Source of the DNA: Asticcacaulis excentricus CB 48
GTDB taxonomy: Bacteria > Pseudomonadota > Alphaproteobacteria > Caulobacterales > Caulobacteraceae
Assembly (NCBI RefSeq): GCF_000175215.2
Contig: NC_014817.1
Location: 958,501 to 1,022,500, forward strand
Direction: 5' to 3'
Length of the DNA: 64,000 bases
Part shown: positions 34,559 to 44,018 of the stretch, one piece after another
Position numbering within the stretch: the first letter of the stretch is position 1
Layout: each line of letters starts with the position of its first letter
Notes under the pieces: generated by a model
The model's input: only the letters and a program-made list of their open reading frames with translations
What the model was told of the DNA's origin: nothing
The model's database searches: none
Program-made: the position numbers and the translations under genes

Positions 34559-37500
34559 TTAGACCTCGATGACTTCGTTACGGTACTTGCGATTGAACAC
34601 CTTCTGCACCAGGACGAAGAACAGCGGGATATAGAAGATGGCCAGCAAGGTCGCCGACAGCACCCCGCCGATAAGACCGGTGCCGATGGCGTGCTGCGCC
34701 CCCGACCCGGCTCCATTGGCCAGAGCCAGAGGCAGGACGCCGAAGGTGAAGGCGAACGAGGTCATCAGGATGGGCCGCAGACGGATGCGCGACGCTTCCA
34801 GCGTGGCGTCGATCAGGCCCATGCCGCGTTCCTGAAGCGTGCGGGCGTATTCGACGATCAGGATAGCGTTCTTGCACGACAGGCCGATCGTCGTGAGCAG
34901 CCCGACCTGAAAGAAGATGTCGTTGTCGAGACCGCGTCCCCAGGTCGCCACCAGCGCCCCCAAAACCGCCAGAGGCAGGACCAGAATAACCGAAAACGGG
35001 ATGGTCCAGCTTTCGTACAGGGCCGCCAGCAGCAGGAAAACGACCAGCACCGACAGGGCGTAAAGCGCCGGGGCCTGCGCGCCGGATTCGCGTTCCTGCA
35101 AAGACAGGCCGGTCCATTCAATCGCGGTACCCTGCGGTAGGCCGTTAGCCAGATCTTCTACAGCGGCCATGGCATCGCCCGACGACACACCGTCGGCCGC
35201 TGCGCCCTGCACACCCGTGGAAGGCGACCCATTATAGCGTTCCAGCGTCGGGGCCCCCGCCTGCCAGCGGGTCGAACCAAAGGCCGAAAACGGCACCATG
35301 GCTCCGTCCTTGTTGCGCACATACCAGCGGTTCAGGTCCTCCGGGCGCATGCGATAGGGTGTATCGGCCTGCACATAGACGCGCTTGACGCGACCGCGAT
35401 CAATAAAGTCGTTGACGTAAGACCCACCCCAGGCGGCGGCAAGCATGGCATTGATGTCCGACACGCTGACGCCCATGGCGCCTGCGGCCGTCTTGTTGAT
35501 GTCGATCTTGAGCTGCGGCGTGTAGTCCTGCCCGCCTGAGCGCACCGAGCCCAGTCGCGGGTCCTTCTCAGCACGACGGATGAAGTCGTTGCGCGCCGCC
35601 AGCAGCGCCTCCGGCCCGACCCCACCGACATCCTTGATGACAAACGAGAAGCCCGACGCGTCGCCCAGAGAACGCACCACCGGCGGCTGGGTGGGGATGA
35701 TGCGGGCATTGCGGTATTCGGGCTTGACAAACTCCTTGCGCGCGCGTTCGATCACCGCCGGCACGCGCAGATCGCTGCCCTTGCGCGCCTCAAACGGCTT
35801 CATGCGGATATTGACCTGCCCCTGATTCTGACCGTTAGAGCCGACGCGCGCAAAGACGTAGCGCGCCGTCGGGTCTTTTTGCAGATAGGCTTCGACCCTG
35901 GCCACCACCTCATCGGTCGTCTTGCGCGTCGTGCCGACGGGCAACTGAACGATGGTTTGCATGAAGCCCTGATCCTCGTCCGGAAGGAAGGAGGTCGGCA
36001 GGACGCGGAACATCAGGCCGCAGGCCACCAGCACCATGCCATAGATGACCAGATAGCGCAGCGGTTTGCCGATAATCCGACCGACGGCCCCCATATAACC
36101 GTGGCTGGCGCGGGTGAAGCTTTTGTTGAACCAACCGAAAAAACCTTTCTTTTCGGCGTGCCTCTGAGGATCAACCGGCTTGAGGATGGTGGCGCAAAGC
36201 GGCGGCGTCAGGATCAGGGCCACCAGCACCGACAGGGCCATGGCCGAGACGATGGTGATGGAAAACTGACGATAGATGATGCCCTGCGTACCGCCAAAAA
36301 AGGCCATGGGTACAAACATGGCCGACAGGACCAGACCGATGCCGATCAGAGCGCCGGTAATCTCATCCATGGATTTGCGCGTGGCTTCCTTGGGGTCGAG
36401 CCCCTCTTCGTGCATCACACGCTCGACGTTTTCGACGACGACGATGGCATCATCGACCAGAAGACCGATAGCCAGCACCAGGCCAAACATAGTCAGTAGG
36501 TTGATCGAATAGCCGAAGGCGGCCAGAATCCCCAGCGTCCCCAGAAGCACCACCGGCACAGCGATGGTCGGAATGATCGTTGCGCGCCAGTTTTGAAGGA
36601 ACAGGTACATGACGATGAAAACCAGCACGATGGCTTCGATCAGGGTCTTCACCACCTCCTTTATGGACAGCTTGATGAAGTCGGTCGAGTCATTGGGAAT
36701 GGCGTAGGTGATGTTCTTGGGGAAGCTTTTGGAAAGCTTCTCCATCTCGGCTTTGACCAGCTCAGCGGTTTTCAGTGCATTGGCCCCGGTGGCGAGGCTG
36801 ATGGCGATGCCGGTGGCGGGTTGGCCATTGATACGGCTGATCGAGTCGTAGCTCTGCTGCCCTAGCTCGACGCGGGCCACGTCGCGCAGATACACGGTCG
36901 CCCCCGACGTATCGCTCTTGACAATGATATTCTGGAACTCATCCGCCGTGGTCAGGCGCGATTGGGAAGTGATGGTCGCATTGAGCGCAATATCATCCGT
37001 GGTCGGTTGCGCCGCCAGTTGCCCGGCAGAGACCTGAGCGTTCTGGGCGCGAACGGCCGTCACCACATCGGCCGGCGTCAGGTTAAAGGCCACCAGCTTT
37101 TCAGGATTGAGCCAGATCCGCATGGCATAGCCGGAGCCGAACACATTGCTTTCACCCACCCCGTCCACGCGGGCCAGCGTGTCCTGCATATTGGATACCA
37201 GATAGTCACCAAGGTCGGCATTGGTTAGCGATCCGTCCGTTGAATACAACGAAATGACCATCAGCATGTTATTGGAGGCCTTGTTGACCCGCACGCCCTG
37301 CGCCTGCACGTCCTGCGGCAGACGGTTGATAACGGCCTGCACCTGATTTTGTACCTGCACCTGAGCCGTGTCGATATTGGTGCCGGCCTCAAACACAAGC
37401 GTGACATTGGCTGAACCGCTGTCCGAGGACGAGGCCGTGATGTATTTCAGGCGATCGAGCCCGGTCATGCCCTGCTCGATGATCTGCGTCACCGAATCCT

Positions 37501-37675
37501 CGACCGTTTTCGCCGACGCCCCCGGATAGGAAGCGTTAATGCGCACCTGCGGCAGGGCGATGTCCGGATACTGTTCAACCGGCAGGGTACGGATCGAAAG
37601 CAGACCGGCCAGCATGATGACAATGGCCACCACCCAGGCAAAGATGGGGCGGTCAATAAAGAAACGGGACAGCAT
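34559..37675 (-). CDS. RND efflux transporter permease (HAE1/AcrB type), no adaptor gene next to it
   Basis: 1038 residues. Twelve membrane helices in the usual two sets of six, with the proton-relay pair Asp-Asp in GLLVDDAIVVVENV and the Lys in LSCKNAILIVEYAR. N-terminus MLSRFFIDRPIFAWV is classic. It pumps drugs or other compounds out of the periplasm in a tripartite complex. No membrane-fusion protein or outer-membrane channel lies beside it, so it must use partners encoded elsewhere. It is preceded by an MHYT-GGDEF-EAL gene on the same strand, with a terminator between them. Confidence 0.95.
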   Translation of the reverse strand: MLSRFFIDRPIFAWVVAIVIMLAGLLSIRTLPVEQYPDIALPQVRINASYPGASAKTVEDSVTQIIEQGMTGLDRLKYITASSSDSGSANVTLVFEAGTNIDTAQVQVQNQVQAVINRLPQDVQAQGVRVNKASNNMLMVISLYSTDGSLTNADLGDYLVSNMQDTLARVDGVGESNVFGSGYAMRIWLNPEKLVAFNLTPADVVTAVRAQNAQVSAGQLAAQPTTDDIALNATITSQSRLTTADEFQNIIVKSDTSGATVYLRDVARVELGQQSYDSISRINGQPATGIAISLATGANALKTAELVKAEMEKLSKSFPKNITYAIPNDSTDFIKLSIKEVVKTLIEAIVLVFIVMYLFLQNWRATIIPTIAVPVVLLGTLGILAAFGYSINLLTMFGLVLAIGLLVDDAIVVVENVERVMHEEGLDPKEATRKSMDEITGALIGIGLVLSAMFVPMAFFGGTQGIIYRQFSITIVSAMALSVLVALILTPPLCATILKPVDPQRHAEKKGFFGWFNKSFTRASHGYMGAVGRIIGKPLRYLVIYGMVLVACGLMFRVLPTSFLPDEDQGFMQTIVQLPVGTTRKTTDEVVARVEAYLQKDPTARYVFARVGSNGQNQGQVNIRMKPFEARKGSDLRVPAVIERARKEFVKPEYRNARIIPTQPPVVRSLGDASGFSFVIKDVGGVGPEALLAARNDFIRRAEKDPRLGSVRSGGQDYTPQLKIDINKTAAGAMGVSVSDINAMLAAAWGGSYVNDFIDRGRVKRVYVQADTPYRMRPEDLNRWYVRNKDGAMVPFSAFGSTRWQAGAPTLERYNGSPSTGVQGAAADGVSSGDAMAAVEDLANGLPQGTAIEWTGLSLQERESGAQAPALYALSVLVVFLLLAALYESWTIPFSVILVLPLAVLGALVATWGRGLDNDIFFQVGLLTTIGLSCKNAILIVEYARTLQERGMGLIDATLEASRIRLRPILMTSFAFTFGVLPLALANGAGSGAQHAIGTGLIGGVLSATLLAIFYIPLFFVLVQKVFNRKYRNEVIEV

Positions 37676-37757
37676 GAAAACCCTTGGTCAGGCGACGTCA
37701 GCGGTGAGGTGTCTTGGCCCACATTCGTCCCTGTGACAAGCCTTCATCGGCTCGTAA

Positions 37758-37798
37758 AAAAGAAGCCGCAAGCGTCTAGGTTAAGGCGCGCTTGCGGC
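37758..37798 (-). terminator. Rho-independent terminator after the MHYT-GGDEF-EAL gene
   Basis: A 10-bp stem GCCGCAAGCG/CGCTTGCGGC (37765-37774 with 37789-37798), followed on the minus strand by TTCTTTTTT. It separates that gene from the RND pump. Confidence 0.8.
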
Positions 37799-37885
37799 CA
37801 GAACAGGATGTGCACCACGATCTGTTACGGTAGGCGCTTACAAATCCGTCGCCCGTCTCAACATTCGGTATCAGAATTTTATAGA

Positions 37886-40675
37886 TCACGCCGTCAGGCG
37901 CGCCGGAGCGGTTTCGTCGAGCACCTGCGCCGCCGGGCGGCCGAAATAATAGCCCTGCGCCTCATCACAACCTTCGCTACGCAGCAGTTCAAGCTGCGCT
38001 ACCGTCTCGACCCCTTCGGCCAGCACCGGCACCTCAAGGCTGCGCCCCAGGGCCAGAATAGCGCGTATGATGGCGCGGGCCTGCGGGCTCTGTTCCGCCT
38101 CCATCAGGAAGGAGCGGTCGATCTTGATCTTATCGAAGGGGAAGGCGTTGAGCGTATCGAGCGACGAATAGCCCGTACCGAAGTCGTCAATGGCGATGGT
38201 CACGCCAAAGCCCTTGATCTGACGCAGGATATGCAGGGCACGCGCCTTATCACCAATAATGGTCGATTCGGTGATTTCCAGCTCCAGACGGCGCGGTGAC
38301 AGGCCGGTCTCAATCAGAATGGACTGCACCATACCTACCAGATCGGGGTGCGTCAGTTGCACAGGCGACAGGTTGACGGCCACCTTGGCCCCATTGGTCC
38401 AGGTGGCGGCCTCAGCGCAGGCCGTGCGTAACACCCACTCACCGATCTCGAGGATAGCCCCGCATTCTTCGGCGACGGGGATAAAGTCAGCCGGACTGAC
38501 AAAACCGCGCTGCGGATGTTGCCAGCGCAGCAGGGCCTCATAGCCGGTAATGGCCTGCGACGTAACCGACCGCTGCACCTGATAGTGGACGCGCAGTTCA
38601 TCGCGGGCGATGGCCTGCCAAAGGTCCTTGGCCAGCGCGCGACGGTCGCGGGCGGCCTCATCCATGCGCGCTTCGTAGTAACAGACGGCCTCATGGCCGT
38701 TGATGCGCGGCTGTGCCTTAGCGCGATACAGCGCCAGATCGGCATTGTTCATCAAAGGCTCGCGCCCGTCGGCATCGTCAGGATAAACAGCAACGCCCAT
38801 TGAGCCGCCGGGAGAGACCTCAAACCCGTCGAGGTCGATAGGGTCGTGCAGAGCCGCGTCCAGACGGCTGACAAAGTCGCTGAGTTCGCGCGCTTCCGCA
38901 GATGTCTTGACGCAGGCAAATTCGTCGCCGCCGATACGTGCCACAAACTCGGTGTCACCACAAAGACGTTGCAGACGCTCCGCGATGATTTTCAGCACCT
39001 GATCCCCCGCCGCGTGGCCGCGCACATCATTGATTTCCTTGAAGCGGTCAAGGTCGATGGCCACCGCTGCCACCTTGTGCCCGGTGCGTGCGGCGCGCTC
39101 CAGTTCGCGGTCGGTGTGCTGATTGAAATGCTCACGGTTGGGCAGGCCCGTCAGGCCGTCGTGGCGCGCCATGTGCGCAATACGGTCCTCGTCGCGGCGG
39201 CGTGCCGTTATGTCATCGATCGTTGTCACCCACCCGCCTTCGGGCAAGGGCCGGTACGTCACCGACAGCACAGTGCCATTGGCCGACTCTGAAATCAGCG
39301 TCCCGCCTTCCGGCTGGGCAATCAGGTCCATGTGCAGGCGATAGCGTGCCTCGATCTGCGCTTCAGTCGCCCCGGCGCGGCGCAGAATATTGCCCAGCAC
39401 CTCGCGGAAAGGCGTGCCCGGACGCGCCATGTCGGGATCATTGCCAAACATGCTCAGCACACGCGGATTGGCAAAAACGAGCCGATGATCTGCGTCGTAG
39501 AGGCTGAGCCCCTGTGACATGTGGCGCAAAGCGGTGTCGAAATTGTGCGTGGTCCGCTTCAGTATTTCGCGATCCGCCCGGCGCTGCGTAATATCGCGCG
39601 TCACCTTGGCAAAGCCGATCAGCGTACCATCGCTCTCATACATGGGGGTCAGGATGACGTGGGCCAGGAAGGTCGAGCCATCTTTGCGGACCCGTTCGCC
39701 CTCCTCTTCATAACGCCCCTGTGCCAGCGCGGCCTGCAATATGGCCTGTGGCCGGCCGGCCTCGCGGTCGGCTTCGGGGAAGAAGGTGGCGAAGGATTGG
39801 CCTACAATCTCGGATGCGTCATAGCCCTTAAAACGCTGCGCCCCAGCATTCCAGTTGCTGACACGCCCCTGTGGATCGAGCATGTAGATGGCATAGTCGC
39901 GCACCGAGTCGATCAGGATGCGCATATGGCGCTCATTGGCGGCGACGGCGGCTTCGAACCTCTGGCGCTGCCTCAGGCTCATGATGCACAGGCCCATCAC
40001 GGCGATGGCTACCACGGCAACCGTGATCGACATGCTGCCCGGATTGAGCATCAGGCCTCCCGTCGCAATACGAGGATCGGGCGTGACATCCACCGCCCCC
40101 ATGCCGATGAAGTGGTGCGCCACAATCCCCAGCACCATCAGCGCCGTCGCGCCGCCGAGGGCATAACGAAAGCGACTGGTCGCCAGCCACAGGGCAGCGG
40201 CTTCGAAAACCATGCCCAGCAGAACCGAGGCCGCGACCAGTTCTGTATGCCAGCCAATGTGCGCAGGGGCTATGACGGCCGACATGCCCGTATAGTGCAT
40301 TCCTGCCACACCCACACCCAGCAAGGCCCCACCAACGCCGCGCCAAAACGCCTTGGTTTCTGTGATAGCCAGCGCGATGCCGGAGCCGGTTAGCGTCACG
40401 GCGATCAGCAAGGAAAGGAAAGTCTTGAACAGGTCATAGCCGGTGGCCACGCCGGCGCTGTAGGCCAGCATGGCAATAAAATGCGTCGCCCAGATGCCAA
40501 ATCCGGCGGCCAGCCCTGCCATAGCGACCCAGCGCCAGCGTTCAGCCCCGTCAGTCTCGCGGGCGCGGCGGGCCAGTCTGAGTGCTGTAAAAGAGGCCGA
40601 AACGCAGACCAGCGCCGCCAGCACGACCAGCGCCCAGTCGTGCTGATCCCGTAAACAGGCGATAACTCTCAGCAT
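37886..40675 (-). CDS. MHYT-PAS-GGDEF-EAL cyclic-di-GMP signalling protein
   Basis: 929 residues from ATG 40675. The N-terminal MHYT membrane domain has the three signature segments THFIAMLAY (about 64), MHYTGM and HHFIGM, thought to bind copper and sense O2, CO or NO. Two PAS domains follow (VSNWNAGAQRFKGYDASEIVGQ; FDTALRHMSQGLSLYDADH). GGDEF is intact at about 581, and the EAL domain (EALLRW about 712, DDFGTGYSSL) is also intact, so it could both make and break c-di-GMP. In such hybrids one domain often only regulates. It belongs with the other c-di-GMP genes at 41535 and 53459. Confidence 0.93.
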   Translation of the reverse strand: MLRVIACLRDQHDWALVVLAALVCVSASFTALRLARRARETDGAERWRWVAMAGLAAGFGIWATHFIAMLAYSAGVATGYDLFKTFLSLLIAVTLTGSGIALAITETKAFWRGVGGALLGVGVAGMHYTGMSAVIAPAHIGWHTELVAASVLLGMVFEAAALWLATSRFRYALGGATALMVLGIVAHHFIGMGAVDVTPDPRIATGGLMLNPGSMSITVAVVAIAVMGLCIMSLRQRQRFEAAVAANERHMRILIDSVRDYAIYMLDPQGRVSNWNAGAQRFKGYDASEIVGQSFATFFPEADREAGRPQAILQAALAQGRYEEEGERVRKDGSTFLAHVILTPMYESDGTLIGFAKVTRDITQRRADREILKRTTHNFDTALRHMSQGLSLYDADHRLVFANPRVLSMFGNDPDMARPGTPFREVLGNILRRAGATEAQIEARYRLHMDLIAQPEGGTLISESANGTVLSVTYRPLPEGGWVTTIDDITARRRDEDRIAHMARHDGLTGLPNREHFNQHTDRELERAARTGHKVAAVAIDLDRFKEINDVRGHAAGDQVLKIIAERLQRLCGDTEFVARIGGDEFACVKTSAEARELSDFVSRLDAALHDPIDLDGFEVSPGGSMGVAVYPDDADGREPLMNNADLALYRAKAQPRINGHEAVCYYEARMDEAARDRRALAKDLWQAIARDELRVHYQVQRSVTSQAITGYEALLRWQHPQRGFVSPADFIPVAEECGAILEIGEWVLRTACAEAATWTNGAKVAVNLSPVQLTHPDLVGMVQSILIETGLSPRRLELEITESTIIGDKARALHILRQIKGFGVTIAIDDFGTGYSSLDTLNAFPFDKIKIDRSFLMEAEQSPQARAIIRAILALGRSLEVPVLAEGVETVAQLELLRSEGCDEAQGYYFGRPAAQVLDETAPARLTA

Positions 40676-40713
40676 TTTCAAGCGTCCCACTCAGTGCTTT
40701 TTGCACACCTTCT

Positions 40714-40739
40714 AAAAAGCCTTGCCATGGAAGGCTTTT
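40714..40739 (-). terminator. Rho-independent terminator after second TetR gene
   Basis: AAAAGCCTT (40715-40723) pairs with AAGGCTTTT (40731-40739) around GCCATGG. It ends the TetR transcript before the MHYT gene start. Confidence 0.75.
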
Positions 40740-40780
40740 CGATTGTGTTAACACCGATAAATCTGACGCGCCTGACGTGT

Positions 40781-41380
40781 TCAGGTGCCCGGTAAGGTCT
40801 TGCTGAGGAGACGCTTGAGCTGGATCTGCTGAAGGCTGCGTTCAGCATTGGCGCGGGCGCAGCGCGCCGCCTGTTGCGGCGTTTCGCGTAAAGCCCCGAG
40901 CATAGCACCTTCATAGAGCAACAGCCATTCGTGCGACAGGGTATCAGCCATGTCTGCGTAACCGGCTTCGACCAGCAGGGTTTCGAACCATTCGCACAAC
41001 TGATGCCGGGCGGCGGCCACCACATCGGCAATCGCCGGTTTGGTCGTGCCAAATTCCACCGTCGCCGTGATCAGCAGATCCCCTCGCAACGTCGCTTCCG
41101 AAACCTCAGGCAGAGAATCGAACAGGAACAGGGGTCGCGATTTGACCTCCCCCGCTTCGACGGCGATTTTGAGCGCAGCAAAATGTGAAATATGCCAGCG
41201 TTCAAGGCAGGCGAGGATGAGATTGTCTTTTGACGGAAAGTGGCGATAGAAGCTGGCCTTGGCGACCGCCGAGTCCGCGATGATACGATCAATACCCGTC
41301 GCGCGAAACCCCTGCATGGCAAACAATGGCAAGGCCGTCCGCACAATTCGATCCCTGACGCCCGTTTTTGTACCAGCCAT
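40781..41380 (-). CDS. TetR/AcrR-family transcriptional regulator
   Basis: 199 residues from ATG 41380, with GAGG 8 bases upstream. The HTH (GIDRIIADSAVAKASFYRHFPSKDNLI) is canonical. The C-terminal domain contains FEAL-like and Trp-rich helices (HEWLLLYEGAMLGAL). It is divergent from the PAS-EAL gene and a 16-bp GACAGAC-AA-GTCTGTC palindrome lies between, so it probably controls itself and that gene. The ligand is unknown. Confidence 0.92.
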   Translation of the reverse strand: MAGTKTGVRDRIVRTALPLFAMQGFRATGIDRIIADSAVAKASFYRHFPSKDNLILACLERWHISHFAALKIAVEAGEVKSRPLFLFDSLPEVSEATLRGDLLITATVEFGTTKPAIADVVAAARHQLCEWFETLLVEAGYADMADTLSHEWLLLYEGAMLGALRETPQQAARCARANAERSLQQIQLKRLLSKTLPGT

Positions 41381-41410
41381 ATCCAAGCCTCACTGTGAAT
41401 GGCGTCAATT

Positions 41411-41435
41411 TTGACAGACAAGTCTGTCCTGTCAA
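41411..41435. promoter_or_regulatory. Palindromic TetR operator overlapping a -35-like TTGACA
   Basis: GACAGAC-AA-GTCTGTC at 41413-41428, flanked by outer TTGACA (41411) and TGTCAA (41430-41435). GACAGAC-type palindromes are frequent TetR-family operators. Its position 31 bases upstream of the TetR start and about 100 bases upstream of the PAS-EAL start allows control of both genes. Confidence 0.75.
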
Positions 41436-41534
41436 CGTTTACCCATCTCTGCGCAGAGGCTTTATTAAGTATTTTCTGTTTAGGTGGTGGAGAAATCATG
41501 CTGGGTATGCACCCGCACAAGGACTTTTGGCTGC

Positions 41535-43208
41535 ATGCCCGAACGCGACGACTACAAAAACCAACGCGACCGCTACATTGCCTTTTCTCTCGCGGCGGCC
41601 GATCTGCTTGTTGAAGTCGACGAAGGAGGAAAGATCGCCCGCACCGTCGGGGCCACTAACGCCCTTTTGGCCGAGGACGCGCAAAGCGTCAAAGGGCAGG
41701 CCATCGAAGCGCTTTTTCCGTCCGCAGACCGCTATCTGGTCGCCCGCCTGCTGTCGCGGGCCCGCGACATCGGGCGTATCGACCCGGCCACTGTCCGCCT
41801 GAAACCCGATGGCCGCAAACCGATTCATGTCAATCTCGGCGCCTGTTATCTGCCCGATCGGCAGCGGACCTTTGTGACCGTTACGGTGCTGTCTGAGCCG
41901 CTGGTCAAGGCCTTGCCTGAACGCGATGATATTTCGGGCCTGCTCGATTTATGCGAATTCCAGCATATGGCCTCGCGGTCCATAAAACCCGGTGATGCCG
42001 GTTCGGGCGCGGCGATGTTGCAGGAAATGCAGCTGATCCGGCTGAATGGCCTGAGCGACGCTATGGACAAGATGCCGCAGTCGCGTTCCGAACAGTTAAT
42101 GGGTGAAATCGGCGCCCTCCTGCGCGCCTCCTCCGGGCCGACCGGCGCGGCCGCGCGTTTGGGCGACGATGAGTTCGGCCTGATGGCCGATCCGGGCTCC
42201 AGCGCCATCAGCGAAGCGCAATTGATGGGGGATATTCAGCAGGTACTGAATAACGCTGGGGTGAAGGAAGACCGCGTGTCTTCCAGCATCGTTACCTTGT
42301 CTATGGACACAACAAACCTTAGTGAAGACAGCGTCGCCAAGGCCCTGTCCTACGTTGTGGACAAGTTCACCAAGACCGCCACACTTGAAGCGCGTGATCT
42401 GCAAAACAGCCTCAACGCCGCCATCAACGCCGCTGTCGATCAATACGCTCGCGTCAAGGCCGTCCTCGCCGCTGGTCAATTCACCCTCCATTATCAGCCG
42501 GTTGTGGACATAGCCTCGCGTGACGTTCATCACTACGAAGCACTATTGCGTTTCAACGGCGGGCTGGATTCCTACGACACGGTGCGTTTTTCCGAACAGG
42601 TGGGGCTGGCGGTCGAGTTCGATCTGGCCGTCTGCGACAAGGCGATTAGCGCCCTGCATCAGCATCCCGGCGAATCCATCGCCATGAACCTTTCGGGACT
42701 TTCAGTGCAAAACGCGCAGTTCCGCGACCGCCTCAGCGCCCGGCTCAAGGCCGAGCCCGCCCTCAAAAATCGGCTGATGTTCGAACTGACCGAGTCGCAC
42801 ATGATCGAGGATGTGGAGGACGCCGCGCGCTACCTGGCCGATCTGCGCCGCCGCGGATATAAAATCTGTCTCGATGATTTTGGCTCAGGGGCCGCCGCCT
42901 ATAACTATCTGCGCCGCTTCGACGTAGACTATATCAAGATTGACGGCCCGTTCCTCAAGACCGCCCTCACCCAACCGCGTCAACGCGCCCTTATCCACTC
43001 ACTCAGCATACTGTGTCAGGAACTGAAGTGTCAGTGTATCGGCGAAATGATCGAAAGCGAAGACATGGTGCGTCTGGCCAAAGACCTTGGCATCACCCAC
43101 GGTCAGGGCTGGCTATTCGGTAAACCCGCCGCCCAGATCCCGCCGCGCAGTAATGCGGTATCTCATGCCGTGGCGCGCCGCAAAGGGGTCAGGGAAACCT
43201 GGGGCTGA
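41535..43208 (+). CDS. EAL-domain c-di-GMP phosphodiesterase with degenerate GGDEF
   Basis: 557 residues from ATG 41535 with AAGGA 10 bases upstream. A PAS-like region spans about 15-120. A short GGDEF-like region has GDDEF at 210-214 instead of GGDEF and is too short for a full cyclase. The EAL domain starts near 320, with EALL at 335-338, AMNLSG, FELTES, CLDDFGSG, YIKIDG and GQGWLFGKP, so the catalytic metal ligands are kept. It should hydrolyse c-di-GMP. It is regulated by the divergent TetR gene if the operator at 41411 is used. Confidence 0.9.
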   Translation: MPERDDYKNQRDRYIAFSLAAADLLVEVDEGGKIARTVGATNALLAEDAQSVKGQAIEALFPSADRYLVARLLSRARDIGRIDPATVRLKPDGRKPIHVNLGACYLPDRQRTFVTVTVLSEPLVKALPERDDISGLLDLCEFQHMASRSIKPGDAGSGAAMLQEMQLIRLNGLSDAMDKMPQSRSEQLMGEIGALLRASSGPTGAAARLGDDEFGLMADPGSSAISEAQLMGDIQQVLNNAGVKEDRVSSSIVTLSMDTTNLSEDSVAKALSYVVDKFTKTATLEARDLQNSLNAAINAAVDQYARVKAVLAAGQFTLHYQPVVDIASRDVHHYEALLRFNGGLDSYDTVRFSEQVGLAVEFDLAVCDKAISALHQHPGESIAMNLSGLSVQNAQFRDRLSARLKAEPALKNRLMFELTESHMIEDVEDAARYLADLRRRGYKICLDDFGSGAAAYNYLRRFDVDYIKIDGPFLKTALTQPRQRALIHSLSILCQELKCQCIGEMIESEDMVRLAKDLGITHGQGWLFGKPAAQIPPRSNAVSHAVARRKGVRETWG

Positions 43209-43268
43209 TCCCTCCTCTTGTCAGGGTCATTTTGACGGTCTAATCTCCTCCCTGGGGGAGAAAACAGC

Positions 43269-44012
43269 ATGTTCTCAGCTATTTTCAATCGCGGCTTCGA
43301 TCTGTTGGGCCGGCATTTCGTGCTGATTTTCGGCACGGCCTTCTTTATCATGGGCCTGCCTTCGGTTCTGGGGGCCGTCTTCCTCTACGATCTGACGGGA
43401 TATACAAACGACAAGCTGTTTGAGTCGCTGTTTACCCATGGCTGGCCGACCGTCGCCTATGCCGTACTGTGCGTCGCGCTTTATCTAATCAACTACTCGG
43501 TCATCACCGAGATTGCCGTGACGGGACTGGCGCGCAGTGAGTTCCGATTAAGCGACGCACTTGGGCGCAGCCTGATGAATATTGTCCCTCTGCTGATTCT
43601 CTTTGTCCTATGCGGACTGCTGGTCGGGCTGGGGTTTATCCTGCTCGTCGTACCAGGGATTATCCTGATGTTGGCCTTATCGGTCTCCTGCACCGCCTAT
43701 ATTGCCGAGGGTAAGACCGGAATCACAGACGCTATGTCGCGTAGTTTTGACCTGACGCGCGGCCATCGCTGGGCGTTGCTGGGCGTGTTTATCTGTGTGG
43801 GTTTGCTGGAAACAGTAATTGGGACCATTGCTGAAGCCCCGATGCTGTTTGTCGGTCAGGACCTACCCCAGCCATTAGTTATTGGCGCGTCCACCCTGAT
43901 CAACACCTTGAGTGATGCCTTTTCGCTGGTGTTCAGCGTCGCCGCCTATGCGTGCCTGCGTCAGGCCAAAGAGGGCCATCCGACCAACAGTGCGGCGGAT
44001 GTCTTTGGCTGA
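43269..44012 (+). CDS. Polytopic membrane protein, glycerophosphodiesterase membrane-domain type
   Basis: 247 residues with about six hydrophobic helices and GGGGGAG before the ATG. The sequence pattern (INYSVITEIAVTGLARSEF; VGLGFILLVVPGIILMLALSVS; GKTGITDAMSRSFDLTRGHRW) matches the family named after the membrane domain of glycerophosphodiesterases (YciC-like). The catalytic domain is absent and the role of the membrane part alone is unknown. It is convergent with the RDD gene, 6 bases apart, at the end of the MoxR-type operon. Confidence 0.8.
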   Translation: MFSAIFNRGFDLLGRHFVLIFGTAFFIMGLPSVLGAVFLYDLTGYTNDKLFESLFTHGWPTVAYAVLCVALYLINYSVITEIAVTGLARSEFRLSDALGRSLMNIVPLLILFVLCGLLVGLGFILLVVPGIILMLALSVSCTAYIAEGKTGITDAMSRSFDLTRGHRWALLGVFICVGLLETVIGTIAEAPMLFVGQDLPQPLVIGASTLINTLSDAFSLVFSVAAYACLRQAKEGHPTNSAADVFG

Positions 44013-44018
44013 CGGTTT

